DNA from: Pseudophaeomoniella oleicola
Lineage: Eukaryota; Ascomycota; Eurotiomycetes; Phaeomoniellales; Phaeomoniellaceae
Direction of reading: 5' to 3'
Assembly: GCA_003868215.1 (NCBI GenBank)
Contig: QWDQ01000006.1
Location: forward strand, 496,001 to 560,000
DNA: 64,000 bases
Shown here piece by piece: positions 12,049 through 21,963 of this stretch; within the stretch, counting starts at the first letter, position 1, and each line of letters begins with the position of its first letter. Below the pieces are notes generated by a model. That model was given only the letters and a program-made list of their open reading frames with translations, was not told where the DNA came from and did no database searches. Both the position numbers and the translations under genes were made by a program.

Positions 12049-14150
12049 ATGGCTGCTAAGCGTATATTTGAAACTTTCCTCAAGCTATACCCTACACAAG
12101 CTTCGGACACCCCGGAGAAAGATGTCATCACCAAGGCAATAGATGGAGATACAGAGGATAGAAGTTCTACCTTTTCAGTGACTCAGGACCTTCTTGACAC
12201 TGTTGGGGGTGCTCTCGAGCGCTTGTTACATCAACCGAATGGCAGAGGTGATGAAGGCCTGAAGCTTTTTGCCGATGTAGCGAGGACTCATGAAGATTGG
12301 CGAGGACCGCTGGGGACGAGCAAAGTGTTCCAGGTTGCACTTGGAACTCTCCGAGACCAACCTCGAGACGGAAACACCGCTATCCAGCAGCAAGCTCTAC
12401 GGCTAATTGGTAATTGTGTTGCAGACAATGGTAAGATCATCGCATTTCAACCTGGTGCACCGATCTGACGAAGCTTCACAGATGATGTGCGGGCTGTACT
12501 TGTGTCTTCATCGGTCAATATGCAATCCTTGTTAGGGCTACTAAGGGGAGACCTCGGTGTCTTAGCCCTTTCTGTCATCTACAACACCTGTCTCGACTAT
12601 GGTAGGTGATTTCCCATGGTTCTCCAAAGGGATCGCTAACGGAATGTCAAGAACCGGCCCAGGAACAGCTAGTCGCTTGCAACGGTATCTCTGCTTTATA
12701 CAAGAGCCGCTTCGTGTCTGAAGGCGATTCCCTCGCTTGTGAGCTGATGGAAGCGGCTTGTGCCAACGGTAGGATATCCTCCTTCCTTTTAGAGGCTTGT
12801 CCTGAGAGTGTTTTCTAGCATCATCACACGAATCTGCCAACGACGATGCGTGCATCAGCCTGCTTCGTATCGCAAATCTATTGTCCCATGCCGAGCCATT
12901 CACGTCCATTATCAACGCTGCTCTGTCAGTCCTGCCTGTGCCTGAGCACTTCACGGACATACAATGCTATATGGCATACATTTCGGCGGTGCAAAAAGCC
13001 CACAATTTGATCCTGGAGCTCCAAGCCACGGGTGAACCCCTTGATGATAGTGATGAGTTGCAAGCAGTCATTCAGGTTCTGTATTCCTTAGTTGCTCGGC
13101 TATATGAGATCACTGCCGCGGACAGCTTCAAAGAGGAACCGGGTTCTGCATTCGTACAGTTCATCAAACAATCTGTGAGAAACTCATCAAGTTCTCCTCC
13201 ATCGGCTACAATTGCCGCCCATCTGATCACACTGGCCAATCTTACCAGAAGCAACAACTTCTCTGTTGCTATGGTAAACGACGGGTTGCACATGGACACC
13301 ATCAAAATCATGGATCAAGTATCGTCCAGCAGCGACAAAATCCTCAGGTCCATTCTCACTTACGCCGCCCTGCAGTTCCTTGGGCAGCTGTCGATTGCAT
13401 CTGCCAACAAACCCCCACTCATTGAGTCCGGTTCGCTCCGAGCTCTCGGCCCGATCCTTGAGGGCAGAACCATATTCTCGGACGAGATTCACGTCAATGC
13501 ACTTACCATAGCGCGGCGCCTTATAGCAGGCTCCATAGCAGACATCGTTGACTTTTCCGACCATGGTCGGCTCCGAGCGGTTTTCGATTTGTACAAGACC
13601 TCCGACAAAGCTTCGGTGAAGCTGGAAACAGGACGACTCATTGCAGAGATTTGTCGTACCGTCGGCATTGACAGTCATAGTGACCATAAAAATGGCTCCA
13701 GCCGTCAAACGGCCCTTGAGATAATGTCGGCAACAGACAGCATTGCCGATCCTCTGTGTTTTGCCGTCTGCAATGCACCGTCGCCGGGTGCGAAGACGGA
13801 AGGCTTCTTCGCACTAGGCATCATGTCTTCATGGGCCTCGTCAAGAGCCGCAGTGCTCACATCACTGGAGGACAACAAGCAGGCCTGTAACGCTCTGACA
13901 CACGTAGAAAGCAAGAGCGATATGGAGAATGTCAGAGTTATTCTTGCGAATCTGTCTGAGATTTCGGGTGTAAGTGGCCCTTGGACCATCTTTTGAATGC
14001 GTACATGAATGAGACTAACACTTTATCGCGATGGAACAGTCGCCTATCTCGCCCGCTATGAGAACATCTTTACAGAACGTCGCAAAGCATGTCGGTATGG
14101 AATCGCTGCAGTTTAACGCAACACTAACGGCGGGTGGAAATGAATCATGA
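12049..14150 (+). CDS. SmgGDS (RAP1GDS1)-like armadillo-repeat protein
   Basis: The family chaperones small GTPases with polybasic tails (Rho/Rap) and can promote nucleotide release from them. That role is inferred here. Five exons: 12049-12430, 12482-12601, 12652-12768, 12819-13969 and 14040-14150. The introns are 50-70 nt, the first three in phase 1, and all junctions are in frame, giving 626 aa. The body is helical armadillo-type sequence. RLIGNCVADNDDVRAVLV and LSVIYNTCLDYEPAQEQL resemble the SmgGDS repeats, in which a conserved Asn-Cys precedes an acidic residue. The start ATG (MAAKRIFETFLK) is the first after an in-frame stop at 12025. The last exon (SPISPAMRTSLQNVAKHVG...) ends at TGA 14148-14150, running 6 nt into the 3' end of the opposing gene. 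Another armadillo-fold function is the main alternative. Confidence 0.75.
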
Positions 14151-15059
14151 TGCTTGTGCTTGAGCCTGCGTCCGTGACTCGGGTGGCAGCGATCCCATCT
14201 TCTTCTCCCTCTCATGTTCCTCCTTTAACCTCTTCTCCGTCTTCATGAATTCTCGTATACCGACTGGGATCCCACCAAACAAATCCGGCAACGACTCATC
14301 CCCATCGGCATCGCCTCCAGTGACTCCAACATCCCAGTTGGTCTCACTGCCACCCCCATCATCATCCATACTCACACTCGCACTATTGACCTCTGGTCGC
14401 CCCTTTGCAGGCAGCTTCCCACTCGTAATGTGTTTCCCTTTCCCTGCTGCTCCAGCCTTCGCATGCGCCGCTTTCAGCCTACTAGCCCAGTCCTCGACCG
14501 CATCTCGGTAATCGTCCCAAACACAGTGTACGCAGCCGGACATGCAGCAATTATCCGGCTCAGCAGGTCGAGGCGGTATCGGAACACCATTAATTGTCTG
14601 CCACTTGTTTTCTGGCGTATGTGCAGCGCCTTCATACCGCGACCCAGCTAGTCTTGATCCGAAAACAACCCGCGCTTTCTCCTGTGCGCTCGTGCCCTTC
14701 TGCACCTCCGTGTTCTGTTGCGACTGGCTCTCTGCAGCTGCCGGCGTCGCTTCAGGCGACTCGAGGATATCGGCGTAGTATCCCGAATGTGGTTGCGCCT
14801 GCATCCACGTGTCTGCGTCGATTTCCTTTCTGTTGTGTCTCGTAGACCGGAAGTACCGTTGTTGTTGTTGAGAATGTCTTCTTATCATCGGAGGGTCGCT
14901 GTTGTTATGCTGCCTACAGCGACGGTCGCAAGATGCATATAAAAGGGAAGACGCTGCTGGTGCATGAGCATGAGTATGCGCCTGTCGCTCCAATGCTGCT
15001 CTCGTCCATATCGACCTCGTCGTAGCCGCAGCAGCTGTAGTAGCGCTCCTTCTCATCAT
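14145..15059 (-). CDS. Oxidoreductase-like domain protein (OXLD1 / Pfam Oxidored-like type), probably mitochondrial
   Basis: Single exon, 304 aa from ATG ATG AGAAGG at 15059. The diagnostic motif lies at about residues 163-195: PPRPAEPDNCCMSGC, then VHCVWDDYRDAV. This is the Cys-rich PxxPxxxxCCxSGCxxCVW signature of the Oxidored-like family, whose biochemical activity is not established despite the name. The N-terminus is rich in Arg, Ser, Thr and Ala with few acids, fitting a mitochondrial presequence. The middle contains Gln/Ser-rich sequence. The C-terminus has a charged helix (IREFMKTEKRLKEEHEREKK) and a Gln/Ala tail. Its stop codon overlaps the last codon of the SmgGDS-like gene on the other strand. 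Confidence 0.82.
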   Translation of the reverse strand: MMRRSATTAAAATTRSIWTRAALERQAHTHAHAPAASSLLYASCDRRCRQHNNSDPPMIRRHSQQQQRYFRSTRHNRKEIDADTWMQAQPHSGYYADILESPEATPAAAESQSQQNTEVQKGTSAQEKARVVFGSRLAGSRYEGAAHTPENKWQTINGVPIPPRPAEPDNCCMSGCVHCVWDDYRDAVEDWASRLKAAHAKAGAAGKGKHITSGKLPAKGRPEVNSASVSMDDDGGGSETNWDVGVTGGDADGDESLPDLFGGIPVGIREFMKTEKRLKEEHEREKKMGSLPPESRTQAQAQAS

Positions 15060-16061
15060 GCCTTGCCTTGCCTTGCCTTGTCTTTCCCACAAGCACGAAC
15101 GGGAAAAAAAGAAAAGGCGAATGCCGCCGCCACTACTACTACCACCACCACCACCAAATATTTAGCTAGGCAATGGAAAAGAGAATAACCACACACACAC
15201 AGTCGTTATTGGAAATTCATAAATCTGTATCACATACATACATACACATACGACAGCTCGAAAAAAGTTCGCAAGTAAATTCAGACACTTTAAGAAGGGT
15301 GGGCAGGTCGTATAATAATTTACTGTAAGTCTGAATTGAATTGGGGTGAAGAGAGAATCTGGAGTTCGAATTATTACTTATTATCTGCTTTGATGTCATC
15401 ATCTAATTAAATATCTCATCTTTAATTAATAAATTTGGAGATTTTGCGCCCACGCCGCTGCTGCGCCGCCGCAAGCCTGATTCATACTTATGTTTTATCA
15501 GTCAGTCAATCAGAACTTTTAGAAGGAAAGTTATAGATTATTATTTTTTTTGGATTGGTTGGTAATAATGATAATAGATGTTATAAAATTTTAAATTAAA
15601 TTAAATTAATAATAATAAACAAATAAATAAAAAAAACATTTTGGTTTGAGAGGGAAGGTATAGGTACCTAGGTAAACAGGTAGATAGGTAGGTAGGTACC
15701 TAGGTAGGTAGATACCTTATGTATGTTAGTTCCTGGGGAGACCTGGGGAGAGGGGAGAGGGAAAGGGGAGAGAGAGCTCTGTTCACATGTTCTGTTCTGT
15801 GGAAGAAGGAGAAGGGAGGAGAAAAAGGGTTGGATAGGTAGGTAGGTAGGTAGTGTGGTATTGTAGTATAATATCGTAACTTGTAGTAACTATAATATGT
15901 ATGTACATTCAGAAGAAGAAGTAGAAAAGTTATAATTTTTTGGTGATCTCCTCTGTTCCAATATCTTGACTTGCTTATCACGTTTTCTTCCCTTTCCATT
16001 TTCTCGTAGCCTTTTTTTTTCTTCTTCATCTCTTCATCTTCTGCAGAAGATTGGATGAGAA
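15060..16061. other. AT-rich intergenic region with GGTA microsatellites
   Basis: Promoter of the oxidoreductase-like gene plus the 3' flank of the polygalacturonase. It is very AT-rich, with AAT/TTAA runs at 15535-15640. GGTA/GGTACCTA arrays lie at about 15657-15715 and 15834-15854. No gene was recognised. Confidence 0.55.
15657..15715. repeat. GGTA microsatellite with TAGGTACCTA palindromes
   Basis: Imperfect tetranucleotide array of AGGT units, interrupted by GGTACCTA palindromes. It is simple sequence rather than a mobile element. Confidence 0.75.
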
Positions 16062-17828
16062 TCAGTTACAGCTGAAATCACCTGTTGGAGTGACGTTGCA
16101 CGAATCGTCGGTTCCGCCCGTGATGCTGATGTCGTTGAAGGCGAAGTCGGTGCACGAGCCGGAACCGCACAGGATGTAGTAGTTCTGGGCGTCGCTGGTC
16201 GCGGTGCCGGTGATGTTGGTCATGGTGACGCCGGTGATCGTGACACCGTTGGATGGGTTGCCGGTGGGACCGCCGTTCTCGTAGTCCTGTTGGATGTCGA
16301 TTCCGTAGTCGGAGATGGACGAGAGGTGGATGTTTTCGTAGACGATGTTCGAGATGGAGCCGGTAGTGCCGTAGTTGGACTTGATGCGCGCGCCGTTTTG
16401 GGAGTTGACGATGGAAGAGTCGCGGAAGGTGATGTCTGCGACGTTGTTGTTGGACTTGCCACCGATTGAGCCGATCGAGAGGCCGTGGCCGCCGGAGCAG
16501 TAGAAGTTGGCCACGGTGATGTTTGAACCGGAGGTGACGGCGACGCAGTCGTCTTGGTTGTACACGTTGATGTCGTGGAGCGTCGTGTCGTTGGTGGATG
16601 ACAGATCAAACCCGTCAGAGTTGTGCGCGGCCGCTTTGCTACCGGAGGCTGAGTTGGGTGCATCTCCCGCCGTGTTGTTCAGGGTGAGTGAGTAGACGTT
16701 GAGACCCACGCTGCCGGTGATCTCGAAGCAATGTGTTGGCCAGTTTTGGATCGTTAGGTCATGGATGGACGAGCTGCCGAGGGCTTTCGAGACGACAAAG
16801 AAGTGGTCAGGCTTGTCCTTTCCGCCATTCGAACCTTCACCATCCCACCATGCTTGACCATTGCCATCGATCACAGCGCCTTGGGTGCCGTACACCTCGA
16901 TATTGGTTCCTCCCAGTCTGATCATGTCGTAGTCTTCTTCAGCATACTCAAAAGTAGTAGTCCCAGCAAAGACGACTGTGGTGCCGTCCTGTAGCTTCGA
17001 CAAGTCCAAGGTCGTTGAAGCGGGAACGGTGACGTCCTGAATCTGAATCGCGGTACATGCTGACGTGGCCGCTGCAAGAGCCGAGAACGCGGTGACCGTG
17101 CATGAAGCAGCGATCGAGACGGCGGGGGCGTTTCCGGTAGTGATTGTTGGTGGTGCAACATTGGGTGCAGCCGATGTTGCGTTAACTGAGACCGGCAGAA
17201 CAGCTGAGGCCCCGGTGGACAATACTAGAGCAGCTGAAGTAGAACTTGCTTTAGTCGACTTGGGTTTTGATGTCTTTATCTTGGTAGCCTTGGTTTTGGT
17301 CTTTGACTTCGACTTCTTACATGTCGACTTGACATCGACTTGAGCGAGTGATGTTGCTTCGACAGAAGCCGACGCCGCGAACGCAGAACCTGTGATGACT
17401 GGGAGTCCAGTCGACGCGACACTGCTACTTGTCTCGAGCGAAGCAGCGGAAGGTGTGGCAGCTGATGCTACGACTACTGCCGAAGTAGCTGCAGGTGAGA
17501 CTGCTGACGAGACTGCCGGAGTTGCACCGCTACTTTCCATGCAATCACAGGCGCTAGTTAGCTGGGAGGCCAATTCTGCGCTTGATGATAACTCGGAGAC
17601 GAGAGAGCAGAGAGGGCCAGCGAGTCTAGGAAAGTCGTCCAATAACTCCAATAAGCTATCGCCAGCACAACCCCTCTTACGCATAGCAACGAGGTCATTG
17701 TTGAGAGCGGCAGCATTCGAGGCTGGCAATGAGATGAGCCACAAGGACAGGGCTGCCGAAGCTAGATATGAAGTTAGACAAGCTCAGCACTGCAAGTCTA
17801 GGAACAACCCCGTACCTGCAAACTTCAT
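16062..17828 (-). CDS. Secreted endopolygalacturonase (GH28) with N-terminal Cys domain and Lys/Ser/Thr linker
   Basis: Extracellular pectinase predicted to hydrolyse alpha-1,4-galacturonan internally. Exon 1 (17828-17816, 13 nt) and exon 2 (17761-16062) are joined by a 54-nt intron, giving 570 aa. Splicing creates a clear signal peptide (MKFAASAALSLWLISLPASN). All four GH28 catalytic-site motifs are visible: NSDGFD (about 384), QDDC (about 406), GHGLSIGS (about 428) and RIK (about 462). The N-terminal ~55 residues hold CAGD, CSLV and CDCMES cysteines, resembling the small Cys domain found before linkers in some fungal secreted proteins. A long Ala/Ser/Thr/Val linker follows, with a strongly basic segment (KKSKSKTKTKATKIKTSKPK). 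Typical endopolygalacturonases are about 360-380 aa, so about 200 residues are extra. The 1.7-kb upstream region is shared with the divergent permease gene. Confidence 0.92.
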
Positions 17829-18737
17829 CTCTGCTACTGTATTGAGCAGTTGTTCAGTATGTCAAAAAGGAGAAACGAAGGGCTTGCACCGAAGGGGCAG
17901 ACAAAGACAGTGAGCGAGATCGAATGAATGAACGAACGAATGAAGAGATACCTGATCAACAGGTATTGGACGCGACTAAAAGAATGACTGCGTTGAAGAA
18001 TGAATATGAAAAGGAAGAGGAAGATGCAGTACTTAAGACTTTACCTCAGGTCCTACTCCCGCACAGTGGCTGGTGGCCTGTTCTCGCGTGTTGAGAAAGC
18101 CTCGATGCATCTTTTTGCGGAGGGTCCTGGTCCTTGTCCTTGCAATATGCGGGCTCCATGGAAGTAATCAATATGGCGCGTTAGAGATAGACTACGCAGT
18201 AAGCAAATCACTAAAGTCCAGATTGACTCTCGGGATCAGTGCTGCTATGTTTTGGCCGATTGATGCCGTATGGCCGGTCACGACCTTGTTTGCTCTGTCT
18301 TTCTCGTCTTGTTTGGCGGGAGACAGGAGAAGAGTGGGTTGAGCCATGGATTGACATGAACATGAAACAAACCAACATCAAACATCGAAACGCGTGAGAT
18401 TCATTCCCCAAGCGAGACTTGGCACCTCTCCTGAACGATTCTACCACTATCACAGCTTGGAACCGGTAAGATGGCAGATGGTCGGTGATTATAAGTAATT
18501 AAATTAATCAGGCACCTCGCTACATCACCGTCAGGCTTAGATCCTGGAAGCAGAAATGGTAAAATCAGACCTGTCAACCATTCACCCATCGGATTCCCAG
18601 GTGTCTATACAGACCACCAAGTTACCACACACTGCACCAGGGTCTATGGGAGACCAATTGTGCATGCTAATCTGTAAAGGTGAGAGTGTTCATTACAGAC
18701 CTCCCTTCGTGGGTGTAGCCAGACACGTCCACTGTTT

Positions 18738-18777
18738 CAATGTTCCAATGTTCCAATGTTCCAATGTTTCAACGTTT
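18738..18777. repeat. 8-bp tandem repeat (CAATGTTC)x5
   Basis: Five consecutive 8-bp units. The first three are identical (CAATGTTC) and the last two diverge (CAATGTTT, CAACGTTT). Confidence 0.8.
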
Positions 18778-19043
18778 CAGACCGGGCTCTAGCTCGAAGG
18801 GGAGGAAAGTGGGTGAGATGTAGCCCCGATCGCGTCTTGCAGGATATGAGTTCCTCGTGTCTCCCGTCGAATGCCTCTTTGTTTTCTGTGACGATCTAGG
18901 ACGACATGGCCGGCGGCTGAATGCCTTGGTCTGTACTGTCCATGCTTGTCTTGGGAAGATAACACTAGCCACTGCTCTCATGTCGGTACTCGGGATGACA
19001 GCGACTAATGAACTAGCTCTCTATGCGAAGATCCAGGATGGAG

Positions 19044-19069
19044 GATAAGATCTGCCTGCATATCTTATC
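19044..19069. promoter_or_regulatory. Paired GATAAG sites upstream of purine permease
   Basis: GATAAG at 19044-19049 (+) and CTTATC at 19064-19069 (GATAAG on the minus strand), 14 bp apart and about 450 bp before the permease start. Closely spaced GATA sites are the known target of AreA/Nit2 nitrogen regulators, which control purine transport genes in related fungi. The sites are seen; their function is inferred. Confidence 0.4.
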
Positions 19070-19182
19070 TTCTTGGCCTGAACTGTTGTATCCAGTTACA
19101 TGTCACTTTGGTGCGATACTAACTCTACAAATCTGGCTCACCGGGACGGAGCGCGAACGACTGCTAAACAATGGAATTCTTT

Positions 19183-19183
19183 C

Positions 19184-19216
<33 letters not shown>
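19183..19216. repeat. (ATG)n microsatellite
   Basis: About 11 consecutive ATG units in the permease upstream region. It is a candidate length-variable marker and would add upstream AUGs if transcribed. Confidence 0.8.
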
Positions 19217-19513
19217 GCATTTAACCCTTCGATTCCGATTATCGAGGTCTGGACCCAATCTTTCTCGATGTTTCGTCGGCGAATGTTAGTAATTGGATCA
19301 CCTCGGAATGCCCGCATCTCAAGCCTCGTACTACCGCAAAAAATAATATTGCATCAATTAGTCACTGGTCTCATGCCCATGGAACGGATCACTGGAACGG
19401 ATCACTGTCATACGTCGAGCTGCTTATAAATTTCAACTGCCTGTAGATACTTTTACTGGCAGTCATACCCTCGACGTTCCTCCTGCTCTTCGTGACAGTT
19501 CACGAGACCCACT

Positions 19514-21242
19514 ATGGAAGCAGAACGTCGACCGACAGACACCTCGATGGAAGAGAAAGGCGACAGCTTAACGCCTCGGAAAAGCAATGCACTCAAGCCA
19601 GAATCCTATGACAACGATCCATCGGGGCAGAGTCCAAAGTTGCCAGTCCCGGTCCCAAATCGCCTGCAGAGATGGAATGCCAAAATCGAGGGATTTGCTG
19701 GCTTGGAGGCTCGGGGCATTAAAAGAGTTGAGCCAGACGAACGAGTGGCACCTTCGCTATCGAATTACGTCCAGATGGCAATAATCTGGTTCAGTGCCAA
19801 TGTTACGGCCAACAACTTGGCTCTCGGGTTGCTAGGTCCGTTGGTATATGACCTTGGCTTCACTGATGCCGCCCTCCTCGCTGTCTTTGGAGGTCTCCTC
19901 GGCAGTGCCGGTGCATCTGTGATGAGCGTCTGGGGTGCGAAGAGCGGCAACAGGACCATGGTAAGAAATGCAGGATTTCTCGCTATCCAGAACCGTCGGG
20001 TTACTGACTGGTGCGCTAGATTGTTGCTCGCTATTTTATGGGTTACTATCCCTCCAAGATCACGGTTCTGCTGAATTTGGTTGTAATGGCAGGATACGGG
20101 GTTCTTGACACTATCATTAGCGGACAAATTCTTTCAGCTGTCTCTGACGGCCACATGACGGTCATCGTGGGGATTATAATCTCAGCGCTCTGTACCTATA
20201 TCGTCACTGTTTTTGGCATCAAAGTATTCCACTACTATGAAAGGTAACTTGAAATCTAATGTTGCCATCTACGTTGGCTGACAACTGACAAGGTGGGCCT
20301 GGTTGCCTCAAATCGTTGTGCTTTTCATCCTCGTCGGCTCAGCTGGACCCAAGTTTGATGCTACGACCAAATCTGTTGGCAGCGCAGAGACTATAAACGC
20401 CAATCGATTAACGTTCTTCTCTCTATGCTTGTCATCCCCAATCACATGGGCTGGAGCTGCCTCCGACTTCTACGTCTACTATCCCGAATCGACCCAGTCC
20501 TGGAAATCTTTTACCATGACATGCACGGGCATGACATTGGCCGTCTCTTTCGTTTACCTCCTTGGCGTTGGGCTCGCATCGGGGATAGCGTCCCAGCCAT
20601 CTTGGGCACAGGCATATGATGTATCGTCAGGTGCCCTCATCCTAGCAGGTTATGGGGGCTTGGGCTCGTTCGGCAAGTTCTGCGGAGTCGTCGTCGCATT
20701 GGGCCCTATTGCCAACAACATACCTGGCACCTACTCGGCTGCTCTCGGTTGCCAAATGCTAGGAAGATATGGCAGACCCGTTCCAAGATATATCTGGACG
20801 ACAGTCATTGTGCTCATTTACACTGTCATCGCACTAGCCTCCCGTAACAGTCTCTTCGACATTTTCGAAAATTGGTTGGCATTGGTAAGAACGTTGACCC
20901 CAGAGCGTGGTGCGTATACTGACATGGTCACAGATGGGATACTGGGTCACTATCTTCCTCGTCATCGTCCTGGAGGAGAATTTTCTGTTTAGAAAGTCCA
21001 GATACGACTGGGCTGTGTGGGATGATCGGAAGCATTTGCCCATTGGGATTGCTGCCCTCATCGCTTTTTGCATTGGTTGGGTTGGAGCAGTCATTTCGAT
21101 GGACCAAGTATATTTTGCAGGGCCCATTGCAAAACAGGTGGGAGCCGATGGCTGTGACCTTGGAATTTGGGTCGGATCAGGATTCACATTGGTTGTATAC
21201 CCTCCGCTGCGATACTTGGAACTCAGGTTCATTGGACGGTGA
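19514..21242 (+). CDS. NCS1-family purine-cytosine permease (Fcy2/FcyB-like)
   Basis: Plasma-membrane proton symporter for cytosine and purines, by family. Four exons: 19514-19960, 20020-20243, 20293-20884 and 20934-21242. Introns of 49-59 nt are all in frame, giving 523 aa; yeast Fcy2 has 533. A ~90-residue hydrophilic N-terminus (EGFAGLEARGIKRVEPDER) precedes about 12 membrane helices. Family landmarks are ANNLALGLLGPLVYDLGF (TM1), SGNRTMIVARYFMGYYPSK, VMAGYGVLDTIISGQILSA, ASDFYVYYPEST, and NNIPGTYSAALGCQMLGRY. The C-terminus is FLFRKSRYDWAVWDD, two further helices, then YLELRFIGR. The gene diverges from the polygalacturonase. GATA sites upstream suggest induction under nitrogen limitation. 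Purine versus cytosine preference cannot be fixed from sequence alone. Confidence 0.92.
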
Positions 21243-21963
21243 TGTGTGAGGACTCATGACCGAGGTCAGTGTTTGTATATATTATGTATATAGAACTATA
21301 GACGTTTGATCTCCGCATAGATTACAGTATCGATCTCGACTCATATCATACCGTAGTACTGGGGCGATGATCATCATATACCGTAGTAAGAGAACATTCC
21401 TGGAAGCCCCTGTTTGTATAACGCAGACTACAGTTATATGATAGTAATATTAGCACCTTGGGCATCGAGATGCTTATATTCCACAAAGTGAACGGGCACT
21501 AATAATTAAACCAAGTTGAAGGAATTGTGACGACTCAGCTCATTATCAACTGGACTAATACGAGGTAATAGACTGTACGGAGTACCTTGTCGATAATACG
21601 ACTACGGTAGACCAAGTACGAAACTTTATCCCCAATTTCCCGAACACCCTGGCGACTCCCTTGGATCGACACTTGGCTCTATCTAATATGTTAATATGCC
21701 ACAGCCCTTGATCTCTGGCTTCAGACTTCAGACTTCAGACTTCCTTCTCTTCGTGTTCTCTTTCTTTGATGAGCTACATTCCACCCTCGGCCTGTTGTGA
21801 CAGCTCTCATCCGGGAGCTTGCTGTCAAGGGGCTGCGCATTGAATTCCCACCATTCTTTTGACCCCTTTGACCCTTTGCTCAACTTGAATCCGGGGCTGT
21901 ACTTCCCACGGCCGCACTTTTGGGACGTGACTTCGACTGTCAGCCCGGTGATGCTGTGACAAA
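21243..21963. other. Intergenic between permease and mannosyltransferase
   Basis: AT-rich spacer with several CCGTAGTA / GGAGTACC short motifs and a triple CTTCAGA repeat (about 21719-21741). No gene was recognised. Confidence 0.45.

Larger units (their letters stand above)
17829..19513. other. Divergent promoter region, polygalacturonase / NCS1 permease
   Basis: No gene was recognised. It contains an 8-bp tandem repeat (18738-18777), an (ATG)n microsatellite at about 19183-19216 and a pair of GATAAG sites (19044-19069). The 59-base stretch before the permease ATG should be its leader. Confidence 0.55.

Noticed and set aside
12562-12960. 132-codon minus-strand frame over the SmgGDS-like exons
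   Set aside because: It overlaps several well-supported exons and introns of the plus-strand gene.
15657-15854. GGTA-type arrays as a possible CRISPR or mobile-element end
   Set aside because: Simple 4-bp units without unique spacers; the organism is eukaryotic. They are microsatellites.
16220-16663. 147-codon frame on the same strand as the polygalacturonase
   Set aside because: A shadow of the GC-rich third positions of the real gene; composed of Pro/Thr/Ser only.
9800-21242. Purine-metabolism gene cluster (Xpt1 plus permease)
   Set aside because: Four unrelated genes lie between them, so this is loose linkage rather than a cluster.
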